This document shows, in pieces, positions 20,071 through 30,229 of a DNA stretch of 64,000 nucleotides. A model generated the notes under the pieces. That model ran no database searches. It worked only from the letters and a program-made list of their open reading frames with translations, and was not told where the DNA came from. Each line of letters begins with the position of its first letter. Positions within the stretch are counted from its first letter, which is position 1. The position numbers and the translations under genes are program-made. The stretch is from Aurantiochytrium sp. KH105 (lineage: Eukaryota; Sar; Bigyra; Thraustochytrida; Thraustochytriidae). The DNA lies in the NCBI GenBank assembly GCA_003116975.1, contig BGKB01000018.1:186001-250000 (forward strand), in the 5' to 3' direction.

Positions 20071-22713
20071 GAGCTTGGCGCAACGCAAGCCAGCTTTTCT
20101 GGTATGCTTTGCGAGGTCATGTGAGAATGCAGATGTCCCGGCCCTGTGGCCGTTATTCCTCTTGCGGCGGCGCAGCCCCTGTGCTTTACGTCCAATTGGT
20201 GGTGCTCAGCAAGAAAAAGTTTGGCTACCTCTCCAGCTTCGGGCAATTGTCGTCGGGACCGCCGCGTGCCCCGCCGGTGGGTGCGGCCGCGGCTGCGGCC
20301 TCGGCTGCGGACCCGGCCGTGACGTCGACGATGGACAATTTTCTACTTCCACATTGCACGCACAAGGAGCCATTCTCTTTCTAGCTTGTGCAAATCTCGG
20401 AGGTCCTAGCAAATCTCGAGCTTTCGAGCACAAGGGGGAAATCTCAAGTCGCCTACTTTCTCGTCGGGCATGCTTGCTCACTGGTCGAAAAAACTTGACG
20501 GAGCCGCCTATAGGCCTCTTGTCATCCCAGAGCAGCCTGGTCTTGATTTGCACGTTGCGGAGCCCCATACCCAAATACCACACCCCCCAAGTGAGCGGTG
20601 AAAAGGTAGCAGACTTCCTTTCGTTTCGTAGTATAGCTAGCTACTTAGACCTGAGAGGTAGGTGCTCAAGGGAGGCCTTCGTGCTAGACGAAACGGTCTC
20701 TCATTGAGTATTCCGTTCTCCTAGCCTTCCAACGCAAGCACAAGAATGACGCGCACAAGGTGGACAAGACGGCAAAACTACGGATTGACCTCGTTCGGCC
20801 TCGTGAATTGCGCAAAAGTTTCCCGTGCCTTGCGCTCGATACTGGCTTCGCTGCAGCCCGTGCCGCTGCAGCGTTGTTCTGAGCGAGCTTGCAAGAGTTT
20901 ATCAAGTATTGACTATGAAACCGTGACGCCATGGAGATGCATGCGTTCCTTTCTTCCACCGTGCTGCGGTATGCACCAAGGCGGCCACTCTGTCGGGCCA
21001 TGCGCCCCGGTCCCAGCTGTCGACTCCTTATCATCACGGCCGTGTCCGTTCGTTCGTTTGGTCGTTTGGTGGTCATTCATACATTCGTTCGATCGATCGA
21101 TCGATCAAGCAATCGATCCAGGAGGGGAAACTGCACAAAGTCATCGCAGTGAATCGTCAGCTTCGGCAGCAGCGGCCTCGGCCCGGGCAGTCGATAGCAC
21201 CTGCGTCAACTCTAGGGGCTTCAGGCTTCCAAGATCAACTTGCCGAGATCAACTTGAAGTTCAAGGCCAAGTTCAACTTATTTTGTTAGCGCTTTTAGAC
21301 TCGTGTTCAACGGTCAAAGGAGCAACGGTTCGAGGTCCAGCTAGCTCGTCTTCTTGCGGTGCGGTTGAAGCATTTCAGCGGAGGGAAACTCGGGGGTAGG
21401 GATGGGGGGGGGGAGGGGGGTTCTGTGCTTTTAGGTGGAAGAGAGACAGGAGGCGGCTGATTCGAGAGTTTCTGGTCTGCGGCCACGTGGAGAGCAGCTT
21501 CGGCAACCCGAATCGAGACGGTAGCTTCTTGGCCATTCTCTCGCTCATCTGCAGAAGATGTAGTGTGTAGAGCGAGCACAAGCAAGGAGGACCAGTCCCA
21601 GGGCCTGGGTTGTTACCTGAAGATCATTTTGCAAAGGGGGAGGAGGTTTGGATTGCGCAGTCGTGCATGGCGTCTTGCTTTGATTATTGCGTAACCCTGT
21701 GCCTGCTAATGCATAAAGTGCCGCCGTTATTGTCTGTAGACAATGAGGCTATCTGCCATGTGGACTCTAGAGTCTGTTGCGTAACCAGATGTCAGCATGA
21801 TCAATGCTGTCTATCAAGGCTCTGAAGACCACTCTGTTCTTTCCAGAAAGAGGAAGGAAAGCAAGAACGTGCAGCATGATATCATTTTCCAAAGGATGAT
21901 TTTTCTTAAAGAGCTTGACTTGTCATGTGAGCACGAACCCAGTAAAAGAAATAATCAACGCTTAATCTTGATTATTCGGATGTGTGTTTGCCGCAAAAAC
22001 GTTCGCTCGTGATAAACGCACGTTTTGTCCACATGAGACCTGATGTCTCGTCTCCCCAGGTTTGCGTTGCGGATGCGCAGCGACATGACCGTATCCATCA
22101 GCAAGGAGGTATTGTATAGGTGTCGAGTCCCTATCACAGAGGATACATGACCGGGATCACACTGCTACCGGGTCGATAGCACTTTGGTCGCGTAACTGGC
22201 GATTCTATTCTTTTGGGTTGCTCTTTTGTAAGAAGAATGCAAGAAGAACTTACTACCAGTACTTCTCTCAGATGCTTGCTTGGGCGAAAGCCCGAAAGCT
22301 CTTCACGCATCTTGACTCTTCGATTCGCATGCTCAGCATCTACGAGCAATCATAGCGTGATGGCAATCCTGTTCTCTCCACAAAAGGGTTCAACCGCGAT
22401 TCATACCGCAGCTTTCGTCTGCTGTTTTGCGCTGTTCTCTTGATCCATGACTTTCCTCAGAAAAGTCCATAGCAATTTGGCGCTTTCGCGACTATGCCGA
22501 TCCAATCTATCGGGTTTGCGCGCGCGTGGAGCATACTCAAAGTAGACTCGTCTACGCGGCTAAAGCACTTGAGAGCACTCCTCATGCGGTACTCCGCGAT
22601 CTACTTGTCTCCGTCTCACACGTGTGTGTGTGCGTGTGTGTTTTTTTTTTTTTAAATTAAAATTTCTTTTCCCCCCTTGCCTGCCTCTCTGTCTGCCTGT
22701 GTGTGTGTTTGTT

Positions 22714-22753
22714 TGTTTGTTTGTCTGTCTGTCTGTCTGCCTGCCTGCCTGCC

Positions 22754-22790
<37 letters not shown>

Positions 22791-22825
22791 GGCTGTCTGT
22801 CTGTCTGTCTGTGTCTCTCTCTATC
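22714..22825 (+). repeat. TGTC/TGCC tetranucleotide microsatellite
   Basis: Long run of TGTC units with a TGCC interior block and TTTG units at the left; a TG-rich and poly-T tract precedes it at 22620-22655. Confidence 0.9.
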
Positions 22826-23586
22826 TGTCTGTCCATAAACACATCGCGCCAATTTCTCGTCGTGCAGCCAGCTAGGCCAGGCCCAGGCCTTCGCGGCTAA
22901 ATAAAATCATCAAAGCCCCCACACCGCGGATTTTGTTCTTGTAATAGCAATGGCTTGTACCGGACCCGGTGCAAACGCCTATCTTTCCTGCTATATAGGC
23001 GCAGCCCACCAAATAGTGCCGCGGCTCTGCCTGACCTGAGAAACAAAATAATGGCGCAGTAGTCCACCGTGAGAGTTGGGCCTGCCCGTGGCTAGCTAGC
23101 TCGTGAGCGAGCAAGCTGCAGCTCGCTCTCCTTTTTTTGAAGGCGCGCGCGCGGGCGGGCGATGATGTTGCGACGATGTCGAATGACTCGTGATATTCGT
23201 TGGGGCCATCGGAGGCATCGAGAGAAATTTGCTTTTTTTTTTACCGGCGCTGCCGTGTGCTTGACCGCGAAAGACCTGACTGATTGCGTTTGAGAGTAAA
23301 TCACATCATCGAAATCGACGAACGCATGGTTGGGGTGGCAAGGCCACAAGTTCAAGATTAAATTCGACGATGCGATGCGATGTAACGCATGACGTGGCGT
23401 GAATCTTATTGGCTTCTTTTTCGTCGCAGGGGCTGTTCCTTGACTCTGCAAATCCCATTTCCCCCTAACGAAGACTTCTCTGCTAGTCTCCTCCGAGGAA
23501 TGCGAGCTCGGGTCTTGGTGCTCACAAAAGCTTTTTTTTGACCATCCGTTCTCCTCGACCGTACCTGCTTTCCTGCTGGCCTTGGC

Positions 23587-23612
23587 GCTTGCTTGCTTGC
23601 TTGCTTGCTTGC
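23587..23612 (+). repeat. GCTT tetranucleotide array
   Basis: Six GCTT units about 350 bp upstream of the CABIN1-like start. Confidence 0.8.
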
Positions 23613-23960
23613 CTTGGCCATGCGGTGTGCCTTCTTCGACTTTTCGTCGCTTCCGTCCGTGCTATAATCGCAAGCAGATACTAGTTAGGCTAGATCTGCG
23701 TCAACCTTGCAAGCGTCGGGCGGCTCTGCGCAGCACGGCGAGCCGCGCGGGCAGGCGGCCAGGCTGCCGGACAGCGGGGGTGCCAGCGAGGCCGCCAGAC
23801 ATCGACATCGAGGCCGCGAGCGAGGCCGCCAGCGAGTGGCCGGACAGCCAGCCAGCCACCATTGGAGAGCGAGAGCGAGGTCGTTAGGCGCCCTGGCCGC
23901 GTGTCCGCCAGGGGTGCGGAGCTCGCGCCCGGGCGGCTGCTCGCGTGACAGACAGAGGAC

Positions 23961-26900
23961 ATGCTGCGCGCACGGTGGACGGCTGTGAATGATCCAGAAC
24001 CTGCGCCTGGCATCTTTGCAGAAAATGAACAAGAAGTAGACGACCACGACCACAACAACCAGAACAACAACGACAACAATGAAGATCTTGCGGTTGAGAA
24101 TCCACTGGTGCCCACGCAGTCTCGCAAAAGACTCCGCGAGGCATCGCCAAGCCGACCAAACGAAGGATCCGAGGAAGATCCGTCTGTACATCGAGGACGG
24201 CCGCTCGCTCGCAAAGGGCCAGAGAATGTGGAGATTCAGGAAGCCAAGGCTGCAAGGGACTACGAGGCTGCGCTGGCGCTCCAGGTTGGGGGCCTTCCGC
24301 AATCAGAACAATGGACAAAGGCCCGGGAAATCTACGAGAGGCTAACAAAGCTAGCTGTACTTGAAAGTAAGCAGCTCAAACTCGGGCGCACAATCAAACG
24401 GTGCGCACTGGCAAACTTGGCTTCCATGGACCAAAGCGTTGGCGAGGAAACGCGAGCGCTCGCTCACCTCGTTGACGCGGTTTGCGTCGACGACTCAGAT
24501 CCGGCACTTTGGGAAGAAGTCGCGTGTCTCTCCTGGAAAGTGGGTAATCTGCGTCTCTCTCGCTTCGCATACGAGCAAGCCTTACGTGGCGAGTGGTCAG
24601 TGCCACCAGATTCCCTTTGGATTGGGTTGCTTCACGTTACCTATGCACTCGCTGACGACGCGGGTTGTCGCGAAGCGGTGCGCTGCGCACTCGCAAACAA
24701 TCCACAATTCGCCTGGGCAAAGCTTTTCGAAAACATGCTTCAAAGGGAGACCAGCACGCCCACTACTGGCGCGTGGCCATGGGATGATGCGGTGGATAGA
24801 GCGCTCCGCCAAGAAGAACAACGCATGCTACGCGATTCCGTGACGCTCCGTAGACAGCGTCTCGCTTTGAAAGACGATACCGAGGGCATGGCCTCAAGCT
24901 CAGGGCAGGAGATTGGCTCAAAGACCTTGCACATTGCACCTTCGTGTACATTGTCCGAGCTCATCGACCAGCTTCTTATCGAGTATCGTCGCGAGCTGCT
25001 ACTACCGCCTAATCGCTGCGTTCGTGTCAGATTCGGGAACCTCGGCTCTGTCTCGCCTTCACAGGACGCAAATATGGATGTGGATGTCCCAGCAGCAGCA
25101 ACAACAAAAACCAAGACGACGACGCAAAGTACAATTGCAGAGAGTGTGCCTGAGCCTGGAAGCGCGGTGAAAAGTAGTGCACCAACTCCTGGCTCGTTGA
25201 GCGAACAGCCAAATGATGCTGCTGCGAATAAAGAGCAGCCGCGCAAGCGTCGCGCAGGCAGACGCCGTGCTTCTGACAATGATGCTGCGAGTAAAGCGCG
25301 AGCAAAGTCTTCGGGCGACCCATCTTCCTCCTCCTCATCATCATCATCATCAACGTTATCATCGTCGGCCTCTACAACAGGAGGAGGCATCAACGCCGCT
25401 GGAGCCACGCGGAGCCGTCGCGGGGCCACGCAGACCGAAGATGAGCGTCTTGAGGCAGCCTTGGACGCTGTCCTCCACGGCACCACCTTGCAAATTGCAG
25501 AATTTGTTGATGAAAAATCAAGTTCCGCAATGGACGAAGACAGTGACGACGAAGACGAGGAAGCGAAATCCGCAGAGTTTGCACAATTTCGCGTTTCACG
25601 CGAGGAACTCTTGCGCCGCGCCAGTCTTGCTCCAGTTCTTGGGGCTGCAGATGCGCCACCCAAACCGCGTTCCCGCCAAACCGGCTCGAACAAGAGCACT
25701 GCTGAGCAACGTCAGGTTCAAAGCTGGATCTCAAAAAGGGGGAGTCGTGAGTGGCCCGTGGAAATACTTCTTCGGGACCTTCTCGCTGATCTGCACGAAT
25801 TCGATGCGGCATGCTTTGCATCAAGCGAGGCTCTATCGCAGAGCGAGGCGCAAGCAGCGGCAGTGTCGCGTTGCATGGATGCCTTGGCAATCGCCGACGT
25901 CGATTGGATGGCACCACCCGCCCCCTCATCGTCTATACAATCAACTGCGGAGCTAGAGTCCGAGACGCTTCGCCAGGATAAGAGCGCCATCTTCCTTGCA
26001 GAGATCCTCTTTGATTGGATGGTCTGCCCTAACATCCCTGCTTACATCCAGCAGCGATGCAAACGACTCGCACTTGTGTGCTTTTCATTCGCGCGACAGC
26101 GCATTCCATCTCGCATTTACGAGACGGCCTCACTCCGCGAACAGGCCGAGCAGCTGTCACTACGGCTCGAATGGCTATCTGCTCGGGTTTTGGCGCTTGT
26201 CATGGGCAATGTGACAGCAGCAACGCCAGCGCTTGCTCGGTGCGAAGCTCTCTTGAAAACCGTTGCAAACTCAGGAAAGGCTCTGCTCCGCATTCCTCAC
26301 TTGCAGTTTGACGCCATCATCTCCGGCGACACGATTGCTGCAAAACGCGAGTTCCTGTCGTGGCGTCGCACGATTGCTCAAGTCAAGCTTGAGTACCTGC
26401 GTAAGGTCTTCCGGCGCGACCCTGCGCTTGCTCAAAGGCGTCTCCGCGAGGTCGTCGAGCACTACCTCGAAACTATCGAGCCATCGAAAAGCGGCTTGCG
26501 GCAATGGAACGATTTTGTCATGGAGGTGCAAATGGCAGAAAGCTCTCTCGAAGACTTACACCCCCAGGAGCTCTCGATCGAGTCGCCAGAGCTGGCCCAG
26601 GTGGAGACCTTGAGCGTTCTCGAAGAATGTCTCCCTCACGCCTCAGCGCAAGACAAGGCGCGCTTTTATTCTCTGGTGGCACGACTTCTGGCTTCGCTCG
26701 TGCAATTGATCCAAGATCACGCCCCGCAGACGACAAATTTGAAGCAGGATTGCGAACGCAAACTGCTCGAGCAGTGTCTCCATCTCTTGGCAGACAACGA
26801 TGGATGCTGGGAGCCGGAGCCTTGGGTTTTGGGCGAGGCTGGCTGGGCTCGCATCGCTGGCGTCCTCGTAGCAAGTCTCTCCAAATCGCCAGACGACGCG

Positions 26901-29900
26901 CATCTTCTTGGACTTCTCGCGGCCGCTGCCGCGCACAGCCCAAAGTGCTCCTCGGAAATGCTCGACGTCCTTTTTAACTCCCTATGCGCCTGCGCGCTCG
27001 AATTTGCAGAATTGCTCGCAAGTCTTTCGGACGAAAACATGGTGCGTCCAAATTCTCTCGCTTTTAACATGACAGGACGCGTTGCCGCGGCTCTCCTGGC
27101 CGCAATCAGGTTTGACGCTGTAGTGCAAGATGAAGCCTTCTGTCATGTTGCATCCGGGTGCGTCGCCACGATTTTGCAGCCTGCTATTGTCCTGTGCCTT
27201 CGTACGCACGCAAAGTCGAAACGTGGCGTAACTTGGGCAAGCGATGTAGCGTTGTGGGGCTTGAGCGCCCTGCTCACACTGTGTGATCAAGGCCAAGATA
27301 CAGCTGATGCGCCGCAACGGCGCATCCGCGGCGTAGGCCTGGCGAACATGATCAAACCTTTGGTCAAAACTTTTGCCACGAGCGGAGACGATCGGGTGTA
27401 TATATCCCTCCGCAGCAGCGCCGCACGCCTCCTTGCGAGCGTCCATACAATCAAGGCCCTTCAGCACGAGGATGAAGACATATACCTTGCGCTCGAAGAA
27501 GCGCGCCAAGCGATTCTCTCTGACATGTTAGCAAGCCTCTACGGCGTTATCGAGTTCAGCGATAGCCCGCGCGAGGACAAAAGAGTCTTTTCTGGAGAGC
27601 GAACCCTTGAGAGTCTGGACTTGCATCCTTCGAATGCACCAGCGTGTATGCCTCCGCGCTTCCTCGACGAAGTTTCTGTCGTCGATTGCGGACCTGCTAC
27701 AAGTGGGCGCTGGAAGAACCACCGCTCAATCGTGATGCGCTATCTTCTCAATTACCTCGACAGTCGCGCCATCGTGGAGGACCGCGAGTGTGCCGAGCCT
27801 GATCACACCACCGCGCTCGTGAGATTTATCTTGGCGAGAAGTCTGCTCGAAGTCGGGACCGACGCCCCCTTTGGCGCTGCTGTGCGAGCTTTTCTCGAAA
27901 CCCCAGCTGCTGGTCTGTCTTGCAAGGCGGAGGCGGTTGCTTCTGCTTGCGCTTTTGTTACGTCTCGAGATGCCTTTGTGACGACGCGGCTTGACCCGAA
28001 ACCAAGTGATGTGGTCACAGCGCAAGAGCTATGCGAGCGGCTGCCTCTTTGCTTCGCTCAGCTAATGGAAAACGCCACCCCGACCAAACTACCGCGTCTC
28101 AATGCTCCGATCGGGGACGCCTCACTTTCGGACTATTGTCAGAAATTAGAAATGGGTCTGGGGGCATTGCGTCTGGATCTCAGTTTCCATCCTTGGCGCT
28201 TCATGTCGTGGTTCAAGCTTGGTGATCTCGGGTCGCGTCTGCAGCGCATTGCAATGTCGGATCCGCAGGTATGCAGCATCATGCTGGATCTACTCGATGC
28301 GCCGGCCGAGGATGAACTGCAGGCCGTCGAGCCCGAAACGCAACAGGCACAAACACTGGACGAAAGTGCAAACCCACCTCCATCACAGTCCTCTATGCAG
28401 GATCATGAGCACGTCCAACCCCCAGCACAGACAGGAGCTCAAGCTCAACCACCAGCTCAAGTTGGTGCGCAACCCCAAGTCCAAGCACAAACCCAAGTTC
28501 AAGTTCCAGCGACAGGCTCTATCGCCACACCGCAAGGAATGCAAGTTTCACGTCCGGTCGAGTCGACGCAACAAACGCAGCAAACGCAACATCCTTTGAT
28601 TCAGCACTCGAAGCTACAGCAACCCCAGCAGCAGCAGGAGCTGCGGCAGCTGCAGCAACATCGTCGCGACCTCCGAAACTTGACCTTGGAGCGTTTCCCT
28701 CTTCCAATCCAAGCATGGGAAGCTGCAGTTGCTGTGGCACAGCAAATGCTGATGGAACGAAACGAAGATGCGAGCGAGTTGCGCGCGTATGATCGTGTCA
28801 AGGCAAATTTCCGCAAGGAATCTTGGAATGATGCCATCGTGACTCGTGTAAATGACGACTCAACGTACGATGTGTGCTATGAGAACGAAGACGAACTCGA
28901 CTTTGCGCTGCCACGAACGATGCTCAAGGCACTTCCTGTCAAAGCCGCGCGGGACGAACCAGAGAACCCTGACGAGAGCATTTTCGACAGTCTCGTCACA
29001 ATCGGGTCCTTTATTTTTGCTAACTTGGGCTGTCTGCGACGCTTTGACCGAAAACTCTACCAGCACGCATGCAAACTCGCTCGCGACGTTTTCGATCGCG
29101 CCATCCTTCTCGAACAGCACAAAAAGGAACCTGGCGTCATCTTCCTTCACGCTCGAGCTCTCGAAAAATGCGCGTGTCCCACTGGCGAAGTCTTGCGCCG
29201 GTATGAGCAAGTTTTAGCTGCGGCTCCTGAAAAGGGCGACGAGATGGCGATTTGCAAGACAGAGGTGCGATATCGTATTTTCGCAACGCGTGCCAAGGCG
29301 CTTTTACGAGAAGGTGAATCGAGTTCCGGCTCAAGCAAGGAGGAGCTGCAGGCCATTCTCGAGGGACTCTCATCGTGCTTTGGCAAAGGTTGTGAACGCG
29401 AGAATCATCGTGCTGTGTATCGTTTTGCAGCTACCATCCTTGAAGCCCCTCACGAACTTTTGCCCGGCGGAGACCGTACAATGTGGCTAGAGAAGGCAGT
29501 AAATGCCATGGCGGCTACCTTTGAGAAGAAAGCAAGCGAGCGTGTCTGCGTCATTCGGTACCCAGAGTACACCATTAAGTTTGATTGTATTGCTCGACCA
29601 TGGTGGAAGATGGAAACAACGCGATTTCGGCACATTCGTCTGTATCTAAAGCTTTGCCGCGCATTAAAGGACTTCAAAAAGGCGCGCCACTTCCTCTCGG
29701 TCCTTATGGACACCTTTGCGGACCGCAACAAGAAGGACAAAGACCCCAACGCGGCAACTATCCTACGCGGTGCGTGTCTCTGTGTGATTGAGATGGTGAA
29801 CATCCTCAAGGACTCCGTCGCAACCACTGCTCCGGAGGCACTTTTGCGAGGCGCCTTCGCGATACACGTTGAACACGTTGATCTTCTCTCTGCACTAAAA

Positions 29901-30173
29901 TCACATCCTGGTCTGCGTGCAAAGTACCGCCTGCATCTCGTGGCGGATTTTCTTTCGCATGCATTCGCGTTACATAGCGGCAAAGATGCGCCTGCTCTTA
30001 AGACGATCGTCAAGACATGTGAAGATCGTTTCCCGGCCATTCGCGTGACGACGCGGCGACGGGGCAAACCTCGAGCGGGTTCAAACAAAGCCGTGGAGGG
30101 CAACAAGACAGCAGCAGCAAATCCTGGCGCGCCAGTACAACCGCCGCCGCCAGCGGTGCAATCGATAAGGTAG
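23961..30173 (+). CDS. CABIN1: HIR3/CABIN1-like histone-chaperone (HIRA complex) subunit
   Basis: A 2070-residue, mostly helical protein, uninterrupted over 6.2 kb. The N-terminal third matches the HIR3/CABIN1 TPR region: KAREIYERLTKLAVLE, then ALAHLVDAVCVDDSDPALWE, KVGNLRLSRFAYEQALRGEW, PDSLWIGLLHVTYALADDAG and NPQFAWAKLFENML, the order known from human cabin-1 and yeast Hir3. HIR3/CABIN1 scaffolds the HIRA complex, which deposits H3.3/H4 outside replication. Acidic and serine-rich linkers lie at about 370-560. A Gln/Pro-rich segment (about 1450-1570) is followed by a Tudor-like module (about 1608-1663: YDRVKANFRKESWNDAIVTR, then NDDSTYDVCYENEDE). The basic Pro-rich tail ends at residue 2070. 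ATG 23961 is the first of the frame. Similarity beyond residue 300 is too weak for me to judge. Confidence 0.75.
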   Translation: MLRARWTAVNDPEPAPGIFAENEQEVDDHDHNNQNNNDNNEDLAVENPLVPTQSRKRLREASPSRPNEGSEEDPSVHRGRPLARKGPENVEIQEAKAARDYEAALALQVGGLPQSEQWTKAREIYERLTKLAVLESKQLKLGRTIKRCALANLASMDQSVGEETRALAHLVDAVCVDDSDPALWEEVACLSWKVGNLRLSRFAYEQALRGEWSVPPDSLWIGLLHVTYALADDAGCREAVRCALANNPQFAWAKLFENMLQRETSTPTTGAWPWDDAVDRALRQEEQRMLRDSVTLRRQRLALKDDTEGMASSSGQEIGSKTLHIAPSCTLSELIDQLLIEYRRELLLPPNRCVRVRFGNLGSVSPSQDANMDVDVPAAATTKTKTTTQSTIAESVPEPGSAVKSSAPTPGSLSEQPNDAAANKEQPRKRRAGRRRASDNDAASKARAKSSGDPSSSSSSSSSSTLSSSASTTGGGINAAGATRSRRGATQTEDERLEAALDAVLHGTTLQIAEFVDEKSSSAMDEDSDDEDEEAKSAEFAQFRVSREELLRRASLAPVLGAADAPPKPRSRQTGSNKSTAEQRQVQSWISKRGSREWPVEILLRDLLADLHEFDAACFASSEALSQSEAQAAAVSRCMDALAIADVDWMAPPAPSSSIQSTAELESETLRQDKSAIFLAEILFDWMVCPNIPAYIQQRCKRLALVCFSFARQRIPSRIYETASLREQAEQLSLRLEWLSARVLALVMGNVTAATPALARCEALLKTVANSGKALLRIPHLQFDAIISGDTIAAKREFLSWRRTIAQVKLEYLRKVFRRDPALAQRRLREVVEHYLETIEPSKSGLRQWNDFVMEVQMAESSLEDLHPQELSIESPELAQVETLSVLEECLPHASAQDKARFYSLVARLLASLVQLIQDHAPQTTNLKQDCERKLLEQCLHLLADNDGCWEPEPWVLGEAGWARIAGVLVASLSKSPDDAHLLGLLAAAAAHSPKCSSEMLDVLFNSLCACALEFAELLASLSDENMVRPNSLAFNMTGRVAAALLAAIRFDAVVQDEAFCHVASGCVATILQPAIVLCLRTHAKSKRGVTWASDVALWGLSALLTLCDQGQDTADAPQRRIRGVGLANMIKPLVKTFATSGDDRVYISLRSSAARLLASVHTIKALQHEDEDIYLALEEARQAILSDMLASLYGVIEFSDSPREDKRVFSGERTLESLDLHPSNAPACMPPRFLDEVSVVDCGPATSGRWKNHRSIVMRYLLNYLDSRAIVEDRECAEPDHTTALVRFILARSLLEVGTDAPFGAAVRAFLETPAAGLSCKAEAVASACAFVTSRDAFVTTRLDPKPSDVVTAQELCERLPLCFAQLMENATPTKLPRLNAPIGDASLSDYCQKLEMGLGALRLDLSFHPWRFMSWFKLGDLGSRLQRIAMSDPQVCSIMLDLLDAPAEDELQAVEPETQQAQTLDESANPPPSQSSMQDHEHVQPPAQTGAQAQPPAQVGAQPQVQAQTQVQVPATGSIATPQGMQVSRPVESTQQTQQTQHPLIQHSKLQQPQQQQELRQLQQHRRDLRNLTLERFPLPIQAWEAAVAVAQQMLMERNEDASELRAYDRVKANFRKESWNDAIVTRVNDDSTYDVCYENEDELDFALPRTMLKALPVKAARDEPENPDESIFDSLVTIGSFIFANLGCLRRFDRKLYQHACKLARDVFDRAILLEQHKKEPGVIFLHARALEKCACPTGEVLRRYEQVLAAAPEKGDEMAICKTEVRYRIFATRAKALLREGESSSGSSKEELQAILEGLSSCFGKGCERENHRAVYRFAATILEAPHELLPGGDRTMWLEKAVNAMAATFEKKASERVCVIRYPEYTIKFDCIARPWWKMETTRFRHIRLYLKLCRALKDFKKARHFLSVLMDTFADRNKKDKDPNAATILRGACLCVIEMVNILKDSVATTAPEALLRGAFAIHVEHVDLLSALKSHPGLRAKYRLHLVADFLSHAFALHSGKDAPALKTIVKTCEDRFPAIRVTTRRRGKPRAGSNKAVEGNKTAAANPGAPVQPPPPAVQSIR

Positions 30174-30229
30174 TCAGGCGAATGGAATGCAAAATAGATC
30201 GTCATGGTTATTCTTCTTCTCTCAAGTGA

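Larger units (their letters stand above)
20071..23960. other. 3.9-kb gene-poor region between divergent genes
   Basis: No ORF here carries a recognisable domain. Contents: a GATC run near 21090-21106, direct repeats of AGATCAACTT around 21231-21260, a G-rich stretch near 21400-21420, TG/TGTC microsatellite at 22620-22825, and a CTTG array at 23587-23612. Frames such as 20746-21399 (plus) are cysteine/serine-rich low complexity. The region could include undetected spliced genes, long UTRs or non-coding RNA. Confidence 0.45.

Noticed and set aside
20746-21399. 217-codon plus-strand frame in the gene-poor region
   Set aside because: Runs through a GATC repeat and lacks any recognisable motif.
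22714-22825. Possible CRISPR-like or satellite array
   Set aside because: No spacers; a simple tetranucleotide microsatellite. CRISPR is also not expected in a eukaryote.
22652-22852. TDRQ-repeat peptides on both strands
   Set aside because: Translation of the TGTC microsatellite, not a repeat protein.
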